From the NCBI RefSeq assembly GCF_019511525.1, contig NZ_JAEUAT010000014.1:103561-167560 (forward strand): a DNA stretch of 64,000 bases, in the 5' to 3' direction. A program made the position numbers and the translations under genes. This document shows positions 54,893-64,000 of the stretch, one piece after another (within the stretch, counting starts at the first letter, position 1; every line of letters starts with the position of its first letter). Origin of the DNA: Rhizobium cauense. GTDB lineage: Bacteria > Pseudomonadota > Alphaproteobacteria > Rhizobiales > Rhizobiaceae. The notes under the pieces are model-generated. The model saw only the letters and a program-made list of their open reading frames with translations. It made no database searches and had not been told where the DNA came from.

Positions 54893-55954
54893 GTGAGTAT
54901 CTCACAGACATCGCCAACCGCGTCGGGAGGCGCCAAGGCAGCCCTTGGTGCCCTGCGCAAGGTGACGGCATCTTTTGCCGTCATCCTTACGACGCTGCTC
55001 GGCCTGCTCGTGATTACCTTCGTCGTTGGTAGAATGGTACCGGCCGACCCGGTGATCGCCGTGATCGGAGATCAGGCCGACCACGAGACCTATGAACGCG
55101 TCTACAAGGAAATGGGGCTCGATCAGCCGCTTTACATGCAGTTTGCGACTTATCTTGGCAATGTCGCACACCTCGATTTCGGCCAATCGCATGTCACGAA
55201 GAACCCGGTTGCAAGCGATCTTGCCCGCGTCTTCCCCGCAACGCTTGAACTTGCGACGCTGGCGACAATCATCGGCGCCGGCTTCGGCATTCCGCTTGGC
55301 ATCATTTCCGCAGTCAGGAAGGGTACATGGGTCGATCATCTCGCCCGCATTGTGGGTCTACTTGGCCATTCGACACCGATTTTCTGGTTAGGCACGATCG
55401 TCATCCTCGTCTTCTATGCCAAGTTCGGGCTTATTCCAGGAAGCGGCCGCCTCGATGTCTATAACGAGGGTCTGGTCGAAGGGCCGACCAATTCTATCCT
55501 CGTCGATGCGATCCTTGCTGGCGAATGGGATGTCTTCTGGGACGCCTTGCTGCATGTCGCGGCTCCCGCGCTGATCCTCGGCTATGCCGCTATGGCCTAT
55601 CTCAGCCGCATGAGCCGTAGCTTTATGCTGGAGCAGTTGCGCCAGGAATATGTGCTGACGGCCAAGGCCAAGGGTCTCGGCCAAAGCGCGATCATCTGGC
55701 GTCATGCCTTCCGCAATATCCGCGTACAGCTGTTGACGATCGTTGCCCTTGCCTATTGCGGATTGCTTGACGGCACGGTTCTGATCGAGACCGTTTTCGC
55801 GTGGCCCGGGCTTGGACAGTATCTAACCTCGGCCCTGTTCTTCGCCGACATGAATGCCGTGCTTGGGAGCGTACTGCTCATCGGCATCATCTCCATTGCC
55901 ATCAATCTTCTGTCGGATCTGACCTATCGGTTCCTTGATCCGCGCACCCGGTGA
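54893..55954 (+). CDS. DppB/OppB-type ABC permease
   Basis: This 353-residue permease has the conserved N-terminal domain (YERVYKEMGLDQPLYMQF) and EAA-like loop (YVLTAKAKGLGQSAIIWRHAF). It starts at a GTG with GAGGAGAAG upstream. It pairs with the DppC-type permease that follows. Confidence 0.94.
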   Translation: MSISQTSPTASGGAKAALGALRKVTASFAVILTTLLGLLVITFVVGRMVPADPVIAVIGDQADHETYERVYKEMGLDQPLYMQFATYLGNVAHLDFGQSHVTKNPVASDLARVFPATLELATLATIIGAGFGIPLGIISAVRKGTWVDHLARIVGLLGHSTPIFWLGTIVILVFYAKFGLIPGSGRLDVYNEGLVEGPTNSILVDAILAGEWDVFWDALLHVAAPALILGYAAMAYLSRMSRSFMLEQLRQEYVLTAKAKGLGQSAIIWRHAFRNIRVQLLTIVALAYCGLLDGTVLIETVFAWPGLGQYLTSALFFADMNAVLGSVLLIGIISIAINLLSDLTYRFLDPRTR

Positions 55955-55958
55955 CATC

Positions 55959-56870
55959 ATGGCGACACGTTATTTCAATGATCTCCACAATTGGCTGATC
56001 AACGAGGAATTCTCCTCGATGCGCCAGGCGCGTCTTCACAAGGCCTATGTCCTGTGGCTGAACCTGATCGCCAATCCGTTGGCCTTCGCTGGCTTCCTGG
56101 TCGTCGTCGCTTTGGTTCTGGTTGCGATCTTTGCGCCGCTTCTCGCCAACCATGATCCTATTCTCCAGGACCTGACCATGGCGCTGAAGCCCCCGTCGCC
56201 GGCTAACTGGTTCGGCACCGACGAATTCGGCCGCGACGTCTATTCTCGCCTCGTATACGGTGCCCGCACGACGCTCTATATCAGCGTTCTGGTGACTGTC
56301 ATTGTAGCCCCGATTGGCTTCGCCATCGGAGCCACAGCCGGCTATCTCGGCGGCTGGGTAGACGTTGTGCTGATGCGCATCACCGATATCTTCCTGTCCT
56401 TCCCGAGCCTCGTTCTCGCGCTTGCCTTCTCCGCAGCCCTTGGCCCGGGGATCGAGAATGCCGTCATTGCGATCGCGCTAACGGTCTGGCCGCCGATCGC
56501 ACGCCTGGCGCGCGCCGAAACGTTGACCTTCCGTGCCGCCGACTTCGTTGTTGCTGCAGAGCTGCAGGGGGCGGGAATGGGGCGCATCCTTTTTCGCCAC
56601 ATCGTTCCGCTTTGTGCGCCCTCGATCATCATCCGCCTGACACTTAACATGTCGAGTGTGATCCTGACGGCAGCCGGCCTCGGTTTCCTTGGTCTCGGTG
56701 CGCAGCCACCAATGCCCGAATGGGGTGCGATGGCCGCATCTGGTCGCCAATACCTTCTGGATGCCTGGTGGCTGACGACAGTACCCGGCATTGCCATTCT
56801 TCTGGTCAGTCTCGCCTTCAATCTGCTTGGCGACGGACTGCGCGACATTATGGATCCTCGCAATGCCTGA
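55959..56870 (+). CDS. DppC/OppC-type ABC permease
   Basis: This 303-residue permease (ATG 55959) has NWFGTDEFGRDVYSRLVYGA, ITDIFLSFPSLVLALAFSA and the EAA loop FVVAAELQGAGMGRILFRHI, all typical. It is four bases from the preceding gene and overlaps the following ATPase gene by 8 bases. Confidence 0.94.
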   Translation: MATRYFNDLHNWLINEEFSSMRQARLHKAYVLWLNLIANPLAFAGFLVVVALVLVAIFAPLLANHDPILQDLTMALKPPSPANWFGTDEFGRDVYSRLVYGARTTLYISVLVTVIVAPIGFAIGATAGYLGGWVDVVLMRITDIFLSFPSLVLALAFSAALGPGIENAVIAIALTVWPPIARLARAETLTFRAADFVVAAELQGAGMGRILFRHIVPLCAPSIIIRLTLNMSSVILTAAGLGFLGLGAQPPMPEWGAMAASGRQYLLDAWWLTTVPGIAILLVSLAFNLLGDGLRDIMDPRNA

Positions 56871-57711
56871 GCAATCAAATCCGATCCTCTCGGTCAAGAA
56901 CATGTCAGTGCAGTTTCCGACGCTGTCAGGTGTCGTGAGCGCGGTGAAAAATCTCTCATTCGAAGTGGGCCGCGAAAAGGTTGGCATCATCGGCGAATCC
57001 GGATCTGGCAAGAGCACGACGGGGCGCGCAATCATGCGCCTGCAGCCAGCCACTGCCCGCGTTGTCGCCGATGAGATGCGCTTCGAAGATGTCGATCTCC
57101 TGGCCGCCAGCGAGACCGAGATGCGCGCGATCCGCGGACGCCGGATCTCGATGATCCTGCAGGATCCGAAATACTCGCTGAACCCCGTCATGACGGTCGG
57201 CGAGCAGATCGCCGAAACCGTCATCCTCCATGAACGGCTTGGAAAGAAGGCCGCACGTGAGCGCACGCTTGCGATGCTGGAGCGCGTCAATATCCGTGAT
57301 CCACAGCGGGTCTTCAATCTCTACCCGCACGAGGTGTCAGGCGGCATGGGTCAACGCATCATGATCTCGATGATGCTGATCTCCTCGCCCTCACTGATCA
57401 TTGCCGATGAGCCGACCTCGGCGCTTGACGTGACGGTGCGCCAGCAGGTGTTGTCGATCCTTGACGACCTGATCAGTGAGCGCAATATCGGGCTGGTCTT
57501 TATCTCGCACGATCTCAATCTGGTGAAGAGCTTCTGTGATCGGGTCATCATCATGTATGCGGGCAGGATCGTCGAGACCATCGAAGCTTCGAGGCTCGAC
57601 GAAGCAACGCACCCCTACACGCGAGGTCTGCTGGAGGCGCTGCCAAGCCTTGATCATCCGCGGGATCGGCTGGAAGTTTTGAAACGTCAGGCAAGCTGGG
57701 CGGAGGCGTGA
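56863..57711 (+). CDS. DppD/OppD-type ABC ATPase
   Basis: This 282-residue ATPase has Walker A GESGSGKST, signature VSGGMGQR, Walker B LIIADEPTSALD and switch His FISHDLN. It is a bit shorter at the C-terminus than many DppD proteins. I chose the ATG at 56863, overlapping the permease gene. Confidence 0.94.
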   Translation: MPEQSNPILSVKNMSVQFPTLSGVVSAVKNLSFEVGREKVGIIGESGSGKSTTGRAIMRLQPATARVVADEMRFEDVDLLAASETEMRAIRGRRISMILQDPKYSLNPVMTVGEQIAETVILHERLGKKAARERTLAMLERVNIRDPQRVFNLYPHEVSGGMGQRIMISMMLISSPSLIIADEPTSALDVTVRQQVLSILDDLISERNIGLVFISHDLNLVKSFCDRVIIMYAGRIVETIEASRLDEATHPYTRGLLEALPSLDHPRDRLEVLKRQASWAEA

Positions 57712-57712
57712 C

Positions 57713-58483
57713 ATGTCCATCATATCGGTCAATGATCTAGCCGTGTCGTTCGGCAGCGGTAGCGATTTCAAGCAAGTGGTCAAAAGCGTCGCCTTTAATG
57801 TCGAACCGGGGGAGACCTTTGGTCTTGTCGGTGAAAGCGGCTGCGGAAAGTCGACTGTTCTCGGCGCGCTCGCTGGTCGCATAAAGGGCTGGAGCGGTTC
57901 GGTGTCGATAGACGGCGAAACGGTAGGGCCGAAACGGTCCCGCTCCCAGCTTGCCAAGCAACAGATGGTGTTTCAGGATCCATTCGGGTCGTTACATCCC
58001 CGTCACACGATCGGTCGAACGCTCCTCGAACCCTTGGAAATCCACGGCCTTGACCAAAGGCAAGAGCGTGTCGAGCAAGTGCTCCGCGACGTTGGTCTGC
58101 CACCAGCGTTTCGACACCGTTTTCCGCATCAGCTCTCTGGCGGCCAGCGCCAGCGCGTCGCAATCGCCCGGGCCCTGATTCTCAAGCCACGCATCTTGCT
58201 CCTCGACGAACCGACCTCGGCGCTGGACGTTTCGATCCAGGCCGAAATTCTCAATCTCCTGAAAGACCTACGGGTGAGGGAGAAGCTCACCTATGTTCTC
58301 GTCAGCCATGACATGGCGGTCATCGCCCACCTGTGCAATCGCGTCGCCGTGATGCAGGATGGCGTGTTTGTCGAGGTGGCAAGCCGCGAGCAACTTCTGA
58401 GCGGAAGTGTTGAACATCCCTACACAAGCACCCTGCTGGACGGCAGCAGGGGATATGTTTCCACCCGCAAGTTGGCGAGCTGA
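57713..58483 (+). CDS. DppF/OppF-type ABC ATPase
   Basis: This 256-residue ATPase has Walker A GESGCGKST, signature LSGGQRQR, Walker B ILLLDEPTSALD and VSHDMAV. It is the second ATPase of the transporter, one base after the first ATPase gene, and ends the operon. Confidence 0.94.
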   Translation: MSIISVNDLAVSFGSGSDFKQVVKSVAFNVEPGETFGLVGESGCGKSTVLGALAGRIKGWSGSVSIDGETVGPKRSRSQLAKQQMVFQDPFGSLHPRHTIGRTLLEPLEIHGLDQRQERVEQVLRDVGLPPAFRHRFPHQLSGGQRQRVAIARALILKPRILLLDEPTSALDVSIQAEILNLLKDLRVREKLTYVLVSHDMAVIAHLCNRVAVMQDGVFVEVASREQLLSGSVEHPYTSTLLDGSRGYVSTRKLAS

Positions 58484-58522
58484 GGCACTACTCCAGACTA
58501 GCCGTGGCAGAACCTGGCCGCT

Positions 58523-58555
58523 GCAGGCACCGACTGTTACACAGTCGATGCCTGC
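58523..58555 (+). terminator. Hairpin after the Dpp-type operon
   Basis: GCAGGCACCGACTG pairs with CAGTCGATGCCTGC (one mismatch) around TTACA, about 40 bases after the last ATPase gene; no T-run follows. Confidence 0.55.
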
Positions 58556-58721
58556 CGACCAATCTTGGCGATCTGAATGACGTTCAAGCCGCGGTCAGAT
58601 GGAGAATTAGATAACAAGGCAGCCATTTCTGCTCCGCTCCCGCCTGCCACCGAATTGACGCGAACGTCATCCGGGTGACTAATGAGGCCAGTTCATCGAA
58701 CCGCCACGACTGGAGGACGCG

Positions 58722-59564
58722 ATGCTGCTCAAGGGTGAACGGACATTCGTCGTACGCGACATGGGAGGTTTCGTTGTACATCTCAACATGCCGGGTTGGC
58801 TGAAACCGAGACCGACCGATCATGGCCATGGCGCGCTGGCGATGGTCGTCGAGTCCATACTCGTTCCAGGGCGTGCGGTTGCGCTGCATGAGCATCGGAA
58901 CGACGAGATCATTTCGTGGGTGCCGAACGGCGTCATGCGTCACAATGACAGGACCACGGGAAAGCTGGTTACCGACAAAGACCATCTGATGGTGATGAAC
59001 GCCGGGCGCAGCTTCTGGCATTCCGAAGAGACGTTGCCATCAGATCCGCCTCTAAGGATGCTGCAAATCATAGTAAGACCGTATGCGCTCGATCTCGAGC
59101 CGAGAATACAGTTCGGCAAACTTTCATCGGCTGTTCGAAACAACTGGCGGCACTTGTTCGGCCCCGAAGGGGGAGAGGCTTTGTTCGAAGTGCGCAATGC
59201 CATTGACGCCTTCGATATCAAGCTCAGTGCAGGCGCGCGGGTCAGGTTCCCACTCTTGGAAGGTCGCGACGTCTACTTTTACGTATTCAGCGGCGCCGCT
59301 GTTGTCGAGGGCCAGACTTTCATGGAAGGAGAGCAGGGACTATCAGTCTTGCATGGACCTCTGGTCGCCGAGGCGAGTGAAGAAAGTGTGATCGTCGCAT
59401 TTCTGATCGATCCGAACGCTCCCGTGACACGAGCAGGGACCGTGGGTGACCACAGAAAGATCCCGTCCGCCCTCACTATCCGCCTCTACCTGAAATGGAG
59501 GAAGCTCCGAGCAAGTTGGAAGCGTCGCCCTGCAACCATTTTGGCTTCGGCGGTTCTCCCTTAA
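58722..59564 (+). CDS. Pirin-family protein
   Basis: This 280-residue bicupin of the pirin family has metal-site His in LHEHRNDEIISWV and the HSEE of FWHSEETLP, as in pirin-like quercetinases. Function is not predictable beyond that; members may be redox sensors or quercetin dioxygenases. ACTGGAGGAC gives a good ribosome-binding site. It stands alone, convergent with the secretion adaptor gene. Confidence 0.87.
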   Translation: MLLKGERTFVVRDMGGFVVHLNMPGWLKPRPTDHGHGALAMVVESILVPGRAVALHEHRNDEIISWVPNGVMRHNDRTTGKLVTDKDHLMVMNAGRSFWHSEETLPSDPPLRMLQIIVRPYALDLEPRIQFGKLSSAVRNNWRHLFGPEGGEALFEVRNAIDAFDIKLSAGARVRFPLLEGRDVYFYVFSGAAVVEGQTFMEGEQGLSVLHGPLVAEASEESVIVAFLIDPNAPVTRAGTVGDHRKIPSALTIRLYLKWRKLRASWKRRPATILASAVLP

Positions 59565-59749
59565 GAAAAAGACAGATCCGGTGACGCGATTCAAACCTGA
59601 TCATCGCAAACCAAGCTCGCAGCGGCAGGTGTGGAACGAGGCTCGCGTTAAAGTCGCACGATAGCGGCAAGCGTAGAAAACCATGGCTCGTTGCGTTAGC
59701 CCCATGACTCTTCACGCTCTAAAGTCATTCTTGCTCCGTCGCCGCCACC

Positions 59750-61081
59750 TCACTCCTCCCTGAATGCCTTCATCATCTGGTCCGTGAATGGTTTGAGGAT
59801 GTACGACATTGCGGTTCGTTCTTCGGTCTGGACGAAGACCTCGACGGGCATTCCGGGGATGAGCTTGTTGTCCTTGAGGAGGTCCTTGTCGGCGAGTGAT
59901 AGGGATGCGAGGTAGTAGGGCTGTCCGGTTGCGCGGTCCTGCGTGGTTGCGGCGGCGACGACCTCGACCTTGCCGTGGAGTTCGGGCGTGGTGCGCTGGT
60001 TAAAGGCGGTGAAGCGCATGCGGGCCGGCTGGCCGGGAGCGACGCGGTCGATGTCGACGGGGGGAATGCGGACCTCGACGATGAGGTCGCCGCTCTTTGG
60101 CACGACCGACATGACGGTGGCGCCTGAGGTGATGATGCCGCCGATGGTGTGGACCTGCAGGTCATAGACGAAGCCGTCGACGGGGGCGCGCACCTCCATG
60201 CGGGTGAGACGGTCGCGGGCGGCGATCTCGCGCTCGTTGAGCTCGGCGATCTTGGCCACCAGGCTGACGATCTCGGTCTGCGCCTCCTTGCGGGTGGTCT
60301 GGTCGATGGAGATCAGCTTCATGTTGAGCTCGCTGATCTCGCCCTCGGCCTCGGCGACGCGGGCGATGAGCTCGCCGCGGCTGCCTTCGATGCGGGCCCG
60401 CTGGCGCAACAGGTCGCGCTTCTGCGAGATCGGCACCAGCTTGTTGGCCAGCAGCTTCTCGGTCTTGGCAAGCTCCTGCTCGACGATCTCGGCCTCGCTG
60501 TCGTTGGAGCGGCTCTGCGCCTCGAAGCCGCGCACCTGCTCATCGAGCTGGACGATCTGCAGCCGCAGCTGCTCCTTCTGGTTGGCGACCATGCGGCGGT
60601 TTTCCTCAAACAGCTTGGTCTCGCCCGCCACCACCGAAGAGGCAAGGTCGAGCGCCTCGAAGCCGACGCCGTCGGCCGCATCACGCTCGGCCACCAGCCT
60701 GGCATGGGCGGCAGTCAGCTGCTGCAGCTGCGCCTTGACGATCGACAGCTCGACGCGGGTCTGGGTGTCGTCGAGGACGAGAAGGACGTCGCCTTTCTTC
60801 ACGGCGGTGCCGTTGTCGACACGGATCTCCGCAATGATGCCGCCGTCACGGTGCTGGATGGTCTTGACCTGCTCGGAGACGGTCACCTGGCCATGGGTGA
60901 TGACGGCGCCCGACAGCTTCGCCTGGGCTGCCCAGCCGCCGACGCCGAAGACCAGCGTACCGGCCAGGATCGAGGAGACGACGATGCGCGAGGTGATGCC
61001 GAACTGCCGGGCGTTGTGTCGAGCCTTGTCCGTGTCGCCCTTGATCTTGTCACTGCGCTTGTCGTTGGTGGTGGTGATCAT
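59750..61081 (-). CDS. HlyD-family type I secretion periplasmic adaptor
   Basis: This 443-residue membrane fusion protein (HlyD/PrtE type) has one N-terminal membrane segment (ITSRIVVSSILAGTLVFGVG), a lipoyl/barrel-sandwich start (SGAVITHGQVTVSEQVKTIQ), a long alpha-helical hairpin and a C-terminal beta barrel (GQPARMRFTAFNQRTTPEL). With an ABC exporter and TolC it carries RTX proteins outside. The likely cargo is the RTX protein encoded just upstream on the same strand; no exporter ATPase lies downstream or elsewhere in the window. Confidence 0.93.
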   Translation of the reverse strand: MITTTNDKRSDKIKGDTDKARHNARQFGITSRIVVSSILAGTLVFGVGGWAAQAKLSGAVITHGQVTVSEQVKTIQHRDGGIIAEIRVDNGTAVKKGDVLLVLDDTQTRVELSIVKAQLQQLTAAHARLVAERDAADGVGFEALDLASSVVAGETKLFEENRRMVANQKEQLRLQIVQLDEQVRGFEAQSRSNDSEAEIVEQELAKTEKLLANKLVPISQKRDLLRQRARIEGSRGELIARVAEAEGEISELNMKLISIDQTTRKEAQTEIVSLVAKIAELNEREIAARDRLTRMEVRAPVDGFVYDLQVHTIGGIITSGATVMSVVPKSGDLIVEVRIPPVDIDRVAPGQPARMRFTAFNQRTTPELHGKVEVVAAATTQDRATGQPYYLASLSLADKDLLKDNKLIPGMPVEVFVQTEERTAMSYILKPFTDQMMKAFREE

Positions 61082-61170
61082 TGCCGTGTTCCCCTGAAGT
61101 CTTGTGGCCGTGTCCGTGTCGTCGTGGTCTGCTGTCGCTGTCTTGCTGGCGTGGTCTTTCTGGCATTGCC

Positions 61171-61217
61171 GGGAGGGGCCGGAAGGCCTCCCCGGGGAGA
61201 GGCCGGAAGGCCTCCCC
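61171..61217 (-). repeat. Tandem GC hairpins between RTX gene and secretion adaptor gene
   Basis: Two near-identical units (61171-61193 and 61194-61217) each fold as GGCC-GGAA-GGCC extended by GGGGAG/TCCCC. As read in the leftward mRNA the loop is TTCC. No T-run follows, so they are more likely partial terminators or mRNA-stabilising structures that lower adaptor expression relative to the RTX cargo. Confidence 0.6.
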
Positions 61218-61226
61218 TGGGTGTCG

Positions 61227-63980
61227 TCAGGCCTGTCCCATCGGATGGCTGTCGATCGTCACCTGGCTCGGATCGATGGCGGCCAGGATGAAGTCCTGCG
61301 CGGTCAGCTCGTGATGGCCGCGCAACAGGATCTGCAGGTCATCGTCATGCTCGAGGTCGACGACGGTGCGCACCACGGTGCGGGTGTCGTCGCCGAAGGC
61401 CTCGTAGTAGAAGGTGATCGAGCCGATCTGCGGCGTGTCGCCATCCATCTGCAGGCCGGCGAAGGTGAGCGTGCCGTACTGGCCAAGCGCGGAAAGATCG
61501 AGCCGGTCGCCGACGCCGAAGTCGACGATCTCGTCACAGCCGCTGCCATCATTCTGCAAACTGACGACCGACTGGAAGACGAAGACATCGGACCCTTCGC
61601 CGCCGACCAACACGTTGACCGTGGCCGAGGCGACGAGGATGTCGTCGCCGGAGCCGCCATTGGCATTCTCGACATCGAGGAGATCGTCATCGCCGATCTC
61701 AGCGCCCGAGGCCACGCCAGCCTCGAGGTCGATGACGACGCCGAGCACGGTGGCGGATGCGTCATAGCAGTCGTTGCCGCTGCTGCCGTAAATCCGGTCG
61801 TTGCCGTCGTCATTGTCGTTGCCGTCAGTGCGCGCGAGCACGATGAAGACGTCGTCGCCGCTGCCACCGTCGAGCCGGTCGTCGCCGTCGCCTCCGATCA
61901 GGTGGTCGTCGCCACTGCGACCGGCCACCTGATCGTCGCCACCCCCGCCATAAAGAATGTCGGTGCCGCTGCCGCCGGAGAAGCGGTCGTCGCCCCACCC
62001 GCCATGGATCGTCTCGAAGCCGCGGATCGTGTCGCGACCGATCTCCTCGCCCTCGGCATAGTCAGCCTCGATGTCGGCAATCACCGCCTGGACCAGCGCC
62101 GACAGGTCGAGCGTGTCGCAGCCGTCACCGCCGTCATAGACGTCGTTACCGTCATGGCTGGCAGCATCCAGTCCACTGCTGCTGTCGGTAGCGGGTGCTG
62201 GTGCGGCCAGCACGACGACGACATCGTCGCCAGCGCCGCCCGAGACCGTGTCGTCGCCGGCCCCGCCGGTCAGCTGGTTGTCGCAGCCGTCGCCGCTGAT
62301 CGTGTCGTCATGGGCGCTGCCGATGACGTTCTCGATCTCGGACAGGCTGTCGCTGCCGATATCGGTGCCTGTGGCGGTACCGGCTGCAAGGTCGACATTG
62401 ACGGCTGCCGTCGCATCGCCGGCGTCATAGGTGTCGCAGCCCTCGCCGCCGACGTAAGTGTCGTTGCCGTCGGAGGTGGAGGTTGATATGTCGGTGGAGG
62501 CGACCGCCTGGAACTCCTCGGCAAGCAGGCCAACCTTGAAGGTGTCGTCGCCTTCCTCGCCGAGCGCCACGTCCGTGCCGAGCCCGCCGGTCAGCACGTC
62601 ATCGCCCTCGCTGCCTTTCAAGAGGTCGTCGCCGGCCCCGCCTTTCACCTGGTCGTCACCGGCGCCGCCGGTCAGCTGGTTGTCGTTGACGTCGCCGCAG
62701 ATCGTGTCGTCATGGGCGCTGCCGATGACGTTCTCGATCTCGGACAGGCTGTCACTGCCGATGTCGGTGCCGGTGGCAGTACCGGCGGCAAGGTCGACAT
62801 TGACGGCTGCCGTCGCACCGCCAGCGTCATAGGTGTCGCAGCCCGCGCCGCCGACATAGGTGTCGTTGCCGTCGGAGGTGGGAGTGGACGTCGACGTGCC
62901 CGTGGCGGCTGCCGCTTCCTGGCGCAGGTCCTCGGCAAGCAGCCCGACCCGGAAGCTGTCGTCACCGGCGCCGCCGAGCGCCACGTCCTTGCCGAGCCCA
63001 CCCGTCAGCACGTCATTGCCGTCGCCGCCTTCCAGCAGGTCGTCGCCGGCCTCGCCGGAGAGCTGATCGTTGCCGGCATCCCCCATCAGGTGATCGTTGC
63101 CGGCACCGCCGAACAGCCGGTCGTTGCCGGCCTCGCCGATCAGGCTGTCATTGCCCTCGTCGCCGAAGAGATCGTCGTCACCATCGCCGCCGAACAGCAC
63201 GTCGTTGCCGGCACCGCCAAACAGCCGGTCATTGCCGGCCTCGCCATAGATCAGGTCATGGCCGTCGCCGCCGAAGACGGTATCGTTGCCGGCACCGGCA
63301 AACACCACGTCGCGGCCCTCGCGGGCATAGACGAAGTCGTCGCCGGCCTTCAGCGAGATGATGTCGTCCTCGGGCGTGCCAAGCAGCCGGTCGTCGCCGT
63401 CGGTGCCGGTAATCTCGTGCGGCGGCGCCTTGACGAGCGACATCGTCGACTGCGTGACGATGCTGCCCTTGCCGTCGCTCACCTGGTAGGTGAAGGTCAC
63501 AGGGCCGCTCACCCCGCGCGCCGGCGTATAGAGCCAGACGCCGTCGCCATAGGCGGTGATCTCGCCGCTCGAGGCCCGCAGGTTGCGCACGCTCAGCTGA
63601 TCGCCGTCCGGATCGGACGTCTTGGCCAGGAGATCGTCGAGGAAGATCAGCGTCGACAGGTTGACCATGCCGTTGGCCAGAACATTGCGGCCAAGCGACA
63701 CCGGCAGCCGGTTGGCGCGGGTCTCGTCGTCATCGTCATCACCACCGCCGCCCTGTTGACCAGGGCCGCCACGGCTTCCCGTCGCAGCCTCGGTCTGCCT
63801 GCCATCATCTCCTCCACCATGACCGCCGCCACCGCCATGTCCGCCGCCGCCCTGACGGGCCCGGCCGGTCTCAGGAAAGCGGAAGCTCTCGCCATTGATG
63901 CCGACGCGGCCCTCATTGTCATTGGCGTTGAAGGCCCGCAGCACGGTGTCGGCAAGGTTCGGGTTGCGCGGCAGCGGCAT
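61227..63980 (-). CDS. RTX-type calcium-binding secreted protein (5' end may lie outside window)
   Basis: From the ATG at 63980 the protein has 917 residues: a short lead, a Gly/Asp-rich low-complexity part (about 40-95), a cadherin-like/Cadherin_5 segment (about 100-190, ending FTYQVSDGKGSIV), then many nonapeptide repeats of type GGxGxDxLx (for example GGAGNDRLFGGAGNDVLFGG) and a C-terminal secretion region ending DSHPMGQA. The frame is open upstream to the window edge and GAGG sits too near the ATG, so the true start may be further right. Two ~235-base units of the gene are near copies 402 bases apart (see findings). It is probably exported by type I secretion with the adjacent adaptor. 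Confidence 0.9.
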   Translation of the reverse strand: MPLPRNPNLADTVLRAFNANDNEGRVGINGESFRFPETGRARQGGGGHGGGGGHGGGDDGRQTEAATGSRGGPGQQGGGGDDDDDETRANRLPVSLGRNVLANGMVNLSTLIFLDDLLAKTSDPDGDQLSVRNLRASSGEITAYGDGVWLYTPARGVSGPVTFTYQVSDGKGSIVTQSTMSLVKAPPHEITGTDGDDRLLGTPEDDIISLKAGDDFVYAREGRDVVFAGAGNDTVFGGDGHDLIYGEAGNDRLFGGAGNDVLFGGDGDDDLFGDEGNDSLIGEAGNDRLFGGAGNDHLMGDAGNDQLSGEAGDDLLEGGDGNDVLTGGLGKDVALGGAGDDSFRVGLLAEDLRQEAAAATGTSTSTPTSDGNDTYVGGAGCDTYDAGGATAAVNVDLAAGTATGTDIGSDSLSEIENVIGSAHDDTICGDVNDNQLTGGAGDDQVKGGAGDDLLKGSEGDDVLTGGLGTDVALGEEGDDTFKVGLLAEEFQAVASTDISTSTSDGNDTYVGGEGCDTYDAGDATAAVNVDLAAGTATGTDIGSDSLSEIENVIGSAHDDTISGDGCDNQLTGGAGDDTVSGGAGDDVVVVLAAPAPATDSSSGLDAASHDGNDVYDGGDGCDTLDLSALVQAVIADIEADYAEGEEIGRDTIRGFETIHGGWGDDRFSGGSGTDILYGGGGDDQVAGRSGDDHLIGGDGDDRLDGGSGDDVFIVLARTDGNDNDDGNDRIYGSSGNDCYDASATVLGVVIDLEAGVASGAEIGDDDLLDVENANGGSGDDILVASATVNVLVGGEGSDVFVFQSVVSLQNDGSGCDEIVDFGVGDRLDLSALGQYGTLTFAGLQMDGDTPQIGSITFYYEAFGDDTRTVVRTVVDLEHDDDLQILLRGHHELTAQDFILAAIDPSQVTIDSHPMGQA
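62245..62882. repeat. Direct duplication inside the RTX gene
   Basis: About 62245-62480 and 62647-62882 are nearly identical, offset by 402 bases, and code for two copies of a block containing DSLSEIENVIGSAHDDTI and DGNDTYVGG. It looks like a fairly recent in-frame tandem duplication. Confidence 0.75.
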
Positions 63981-64000
63981 GTCCTCGAAGCTCAGCCGCA

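Noticed and set aside
60149..62486. Plus-strand frames of 380 and 460 residues opposite the HlyD and RTX genes
   Set aside because: They are antisense images of repeat-rich, GC-rich genes; the Val/Ala-Asp periodicity mirrors the RTX repeats.
61900..63400. CRISPR-like regular repetition
   Set aside because: The periodic signal is the coding of RTX nonapeptides; there are no constant repeats with unique spacers.

Overview
The window looks like part of a large secondary replicon (chromid or megaplasmid) of a Rhizobium/Agrobacterium-type alphaproteobacterium. The evidence is a repA-repB partition pair of the repABC family with two identical 16-bp parS palindromes, a DUF1612 (RHE_PE00001-type) plasmid gene, the aerobic cobFGHIJ-K-LM corrin cluster directly beside them (as I recall for the p42e/pRL11 type of rhizobial replicon), and many ABC, TTT and LacI/LysR/GntR-controlled catabolic modules. 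The organism call is inference from gene content; there is no rRNA, and I saw no tRNA, CRISPR array or insertion sequence.

Layout. 1-4560: a ribose-type sugar ABC transporter (permease cut by the left edge) and a divergent LacI regulator. 5391-15741: an electrophile/aromatic-stress type cluster (DUF1348 protein, LysR, ring-cleaving dioxygenase, AraC, isochorismatase-like hydrolase, XapX protein, amidohydrolase with a damaged 5' end, DoxX protein, MFS exporter, Tat-type chloroperoxidase). Four of its promoter regions share one 27-bp element. 16413-20564: a FecBCD-like metal-chelate ABC operon that also encodes an uncharacterised protein with two glutamine-amidotransferase-like halves. 20998-23164: a SARP/TPR regulator and a 72-residue orphan. 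23505-26996: LysR with an aldehyde dehydrogenase and an SDR. 27119-34898: LacI with a TctCBA transporter, a DapA-family enzyme, an IlvD/Edd dehydratase and an RraA-like protein, a sugar-acid pathway. 35192-38853: two orphan LuxR-type regulators (one with a degenerate receiver), an EamA transporter and a fatty acid hydroxylase.

38854-43139: an AT-rich gap, the DUF1612 gene, repB and repA; no repC lies next to them. 43140-50201: cobF, G, H, I, J, K, L, M, with cobK antiparallel and its start codon interlocked with that of cobL. 50361-58483: a second sugar-acid module (enolase-superfamily dehydratase, DapA paralogue, GntR) divergent from a Dpp/Opp-type ABC transporter. 58722-64000: a pirin, a type I secretion adaptor and a large RTX protein that may run past the right edge.

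The two points most worth follow-up are the four-copy 27-bp operator that ties the detoxification-like cluster into one regulon, and the repAB-DUF1612 locus without repC beside the corrin operon.
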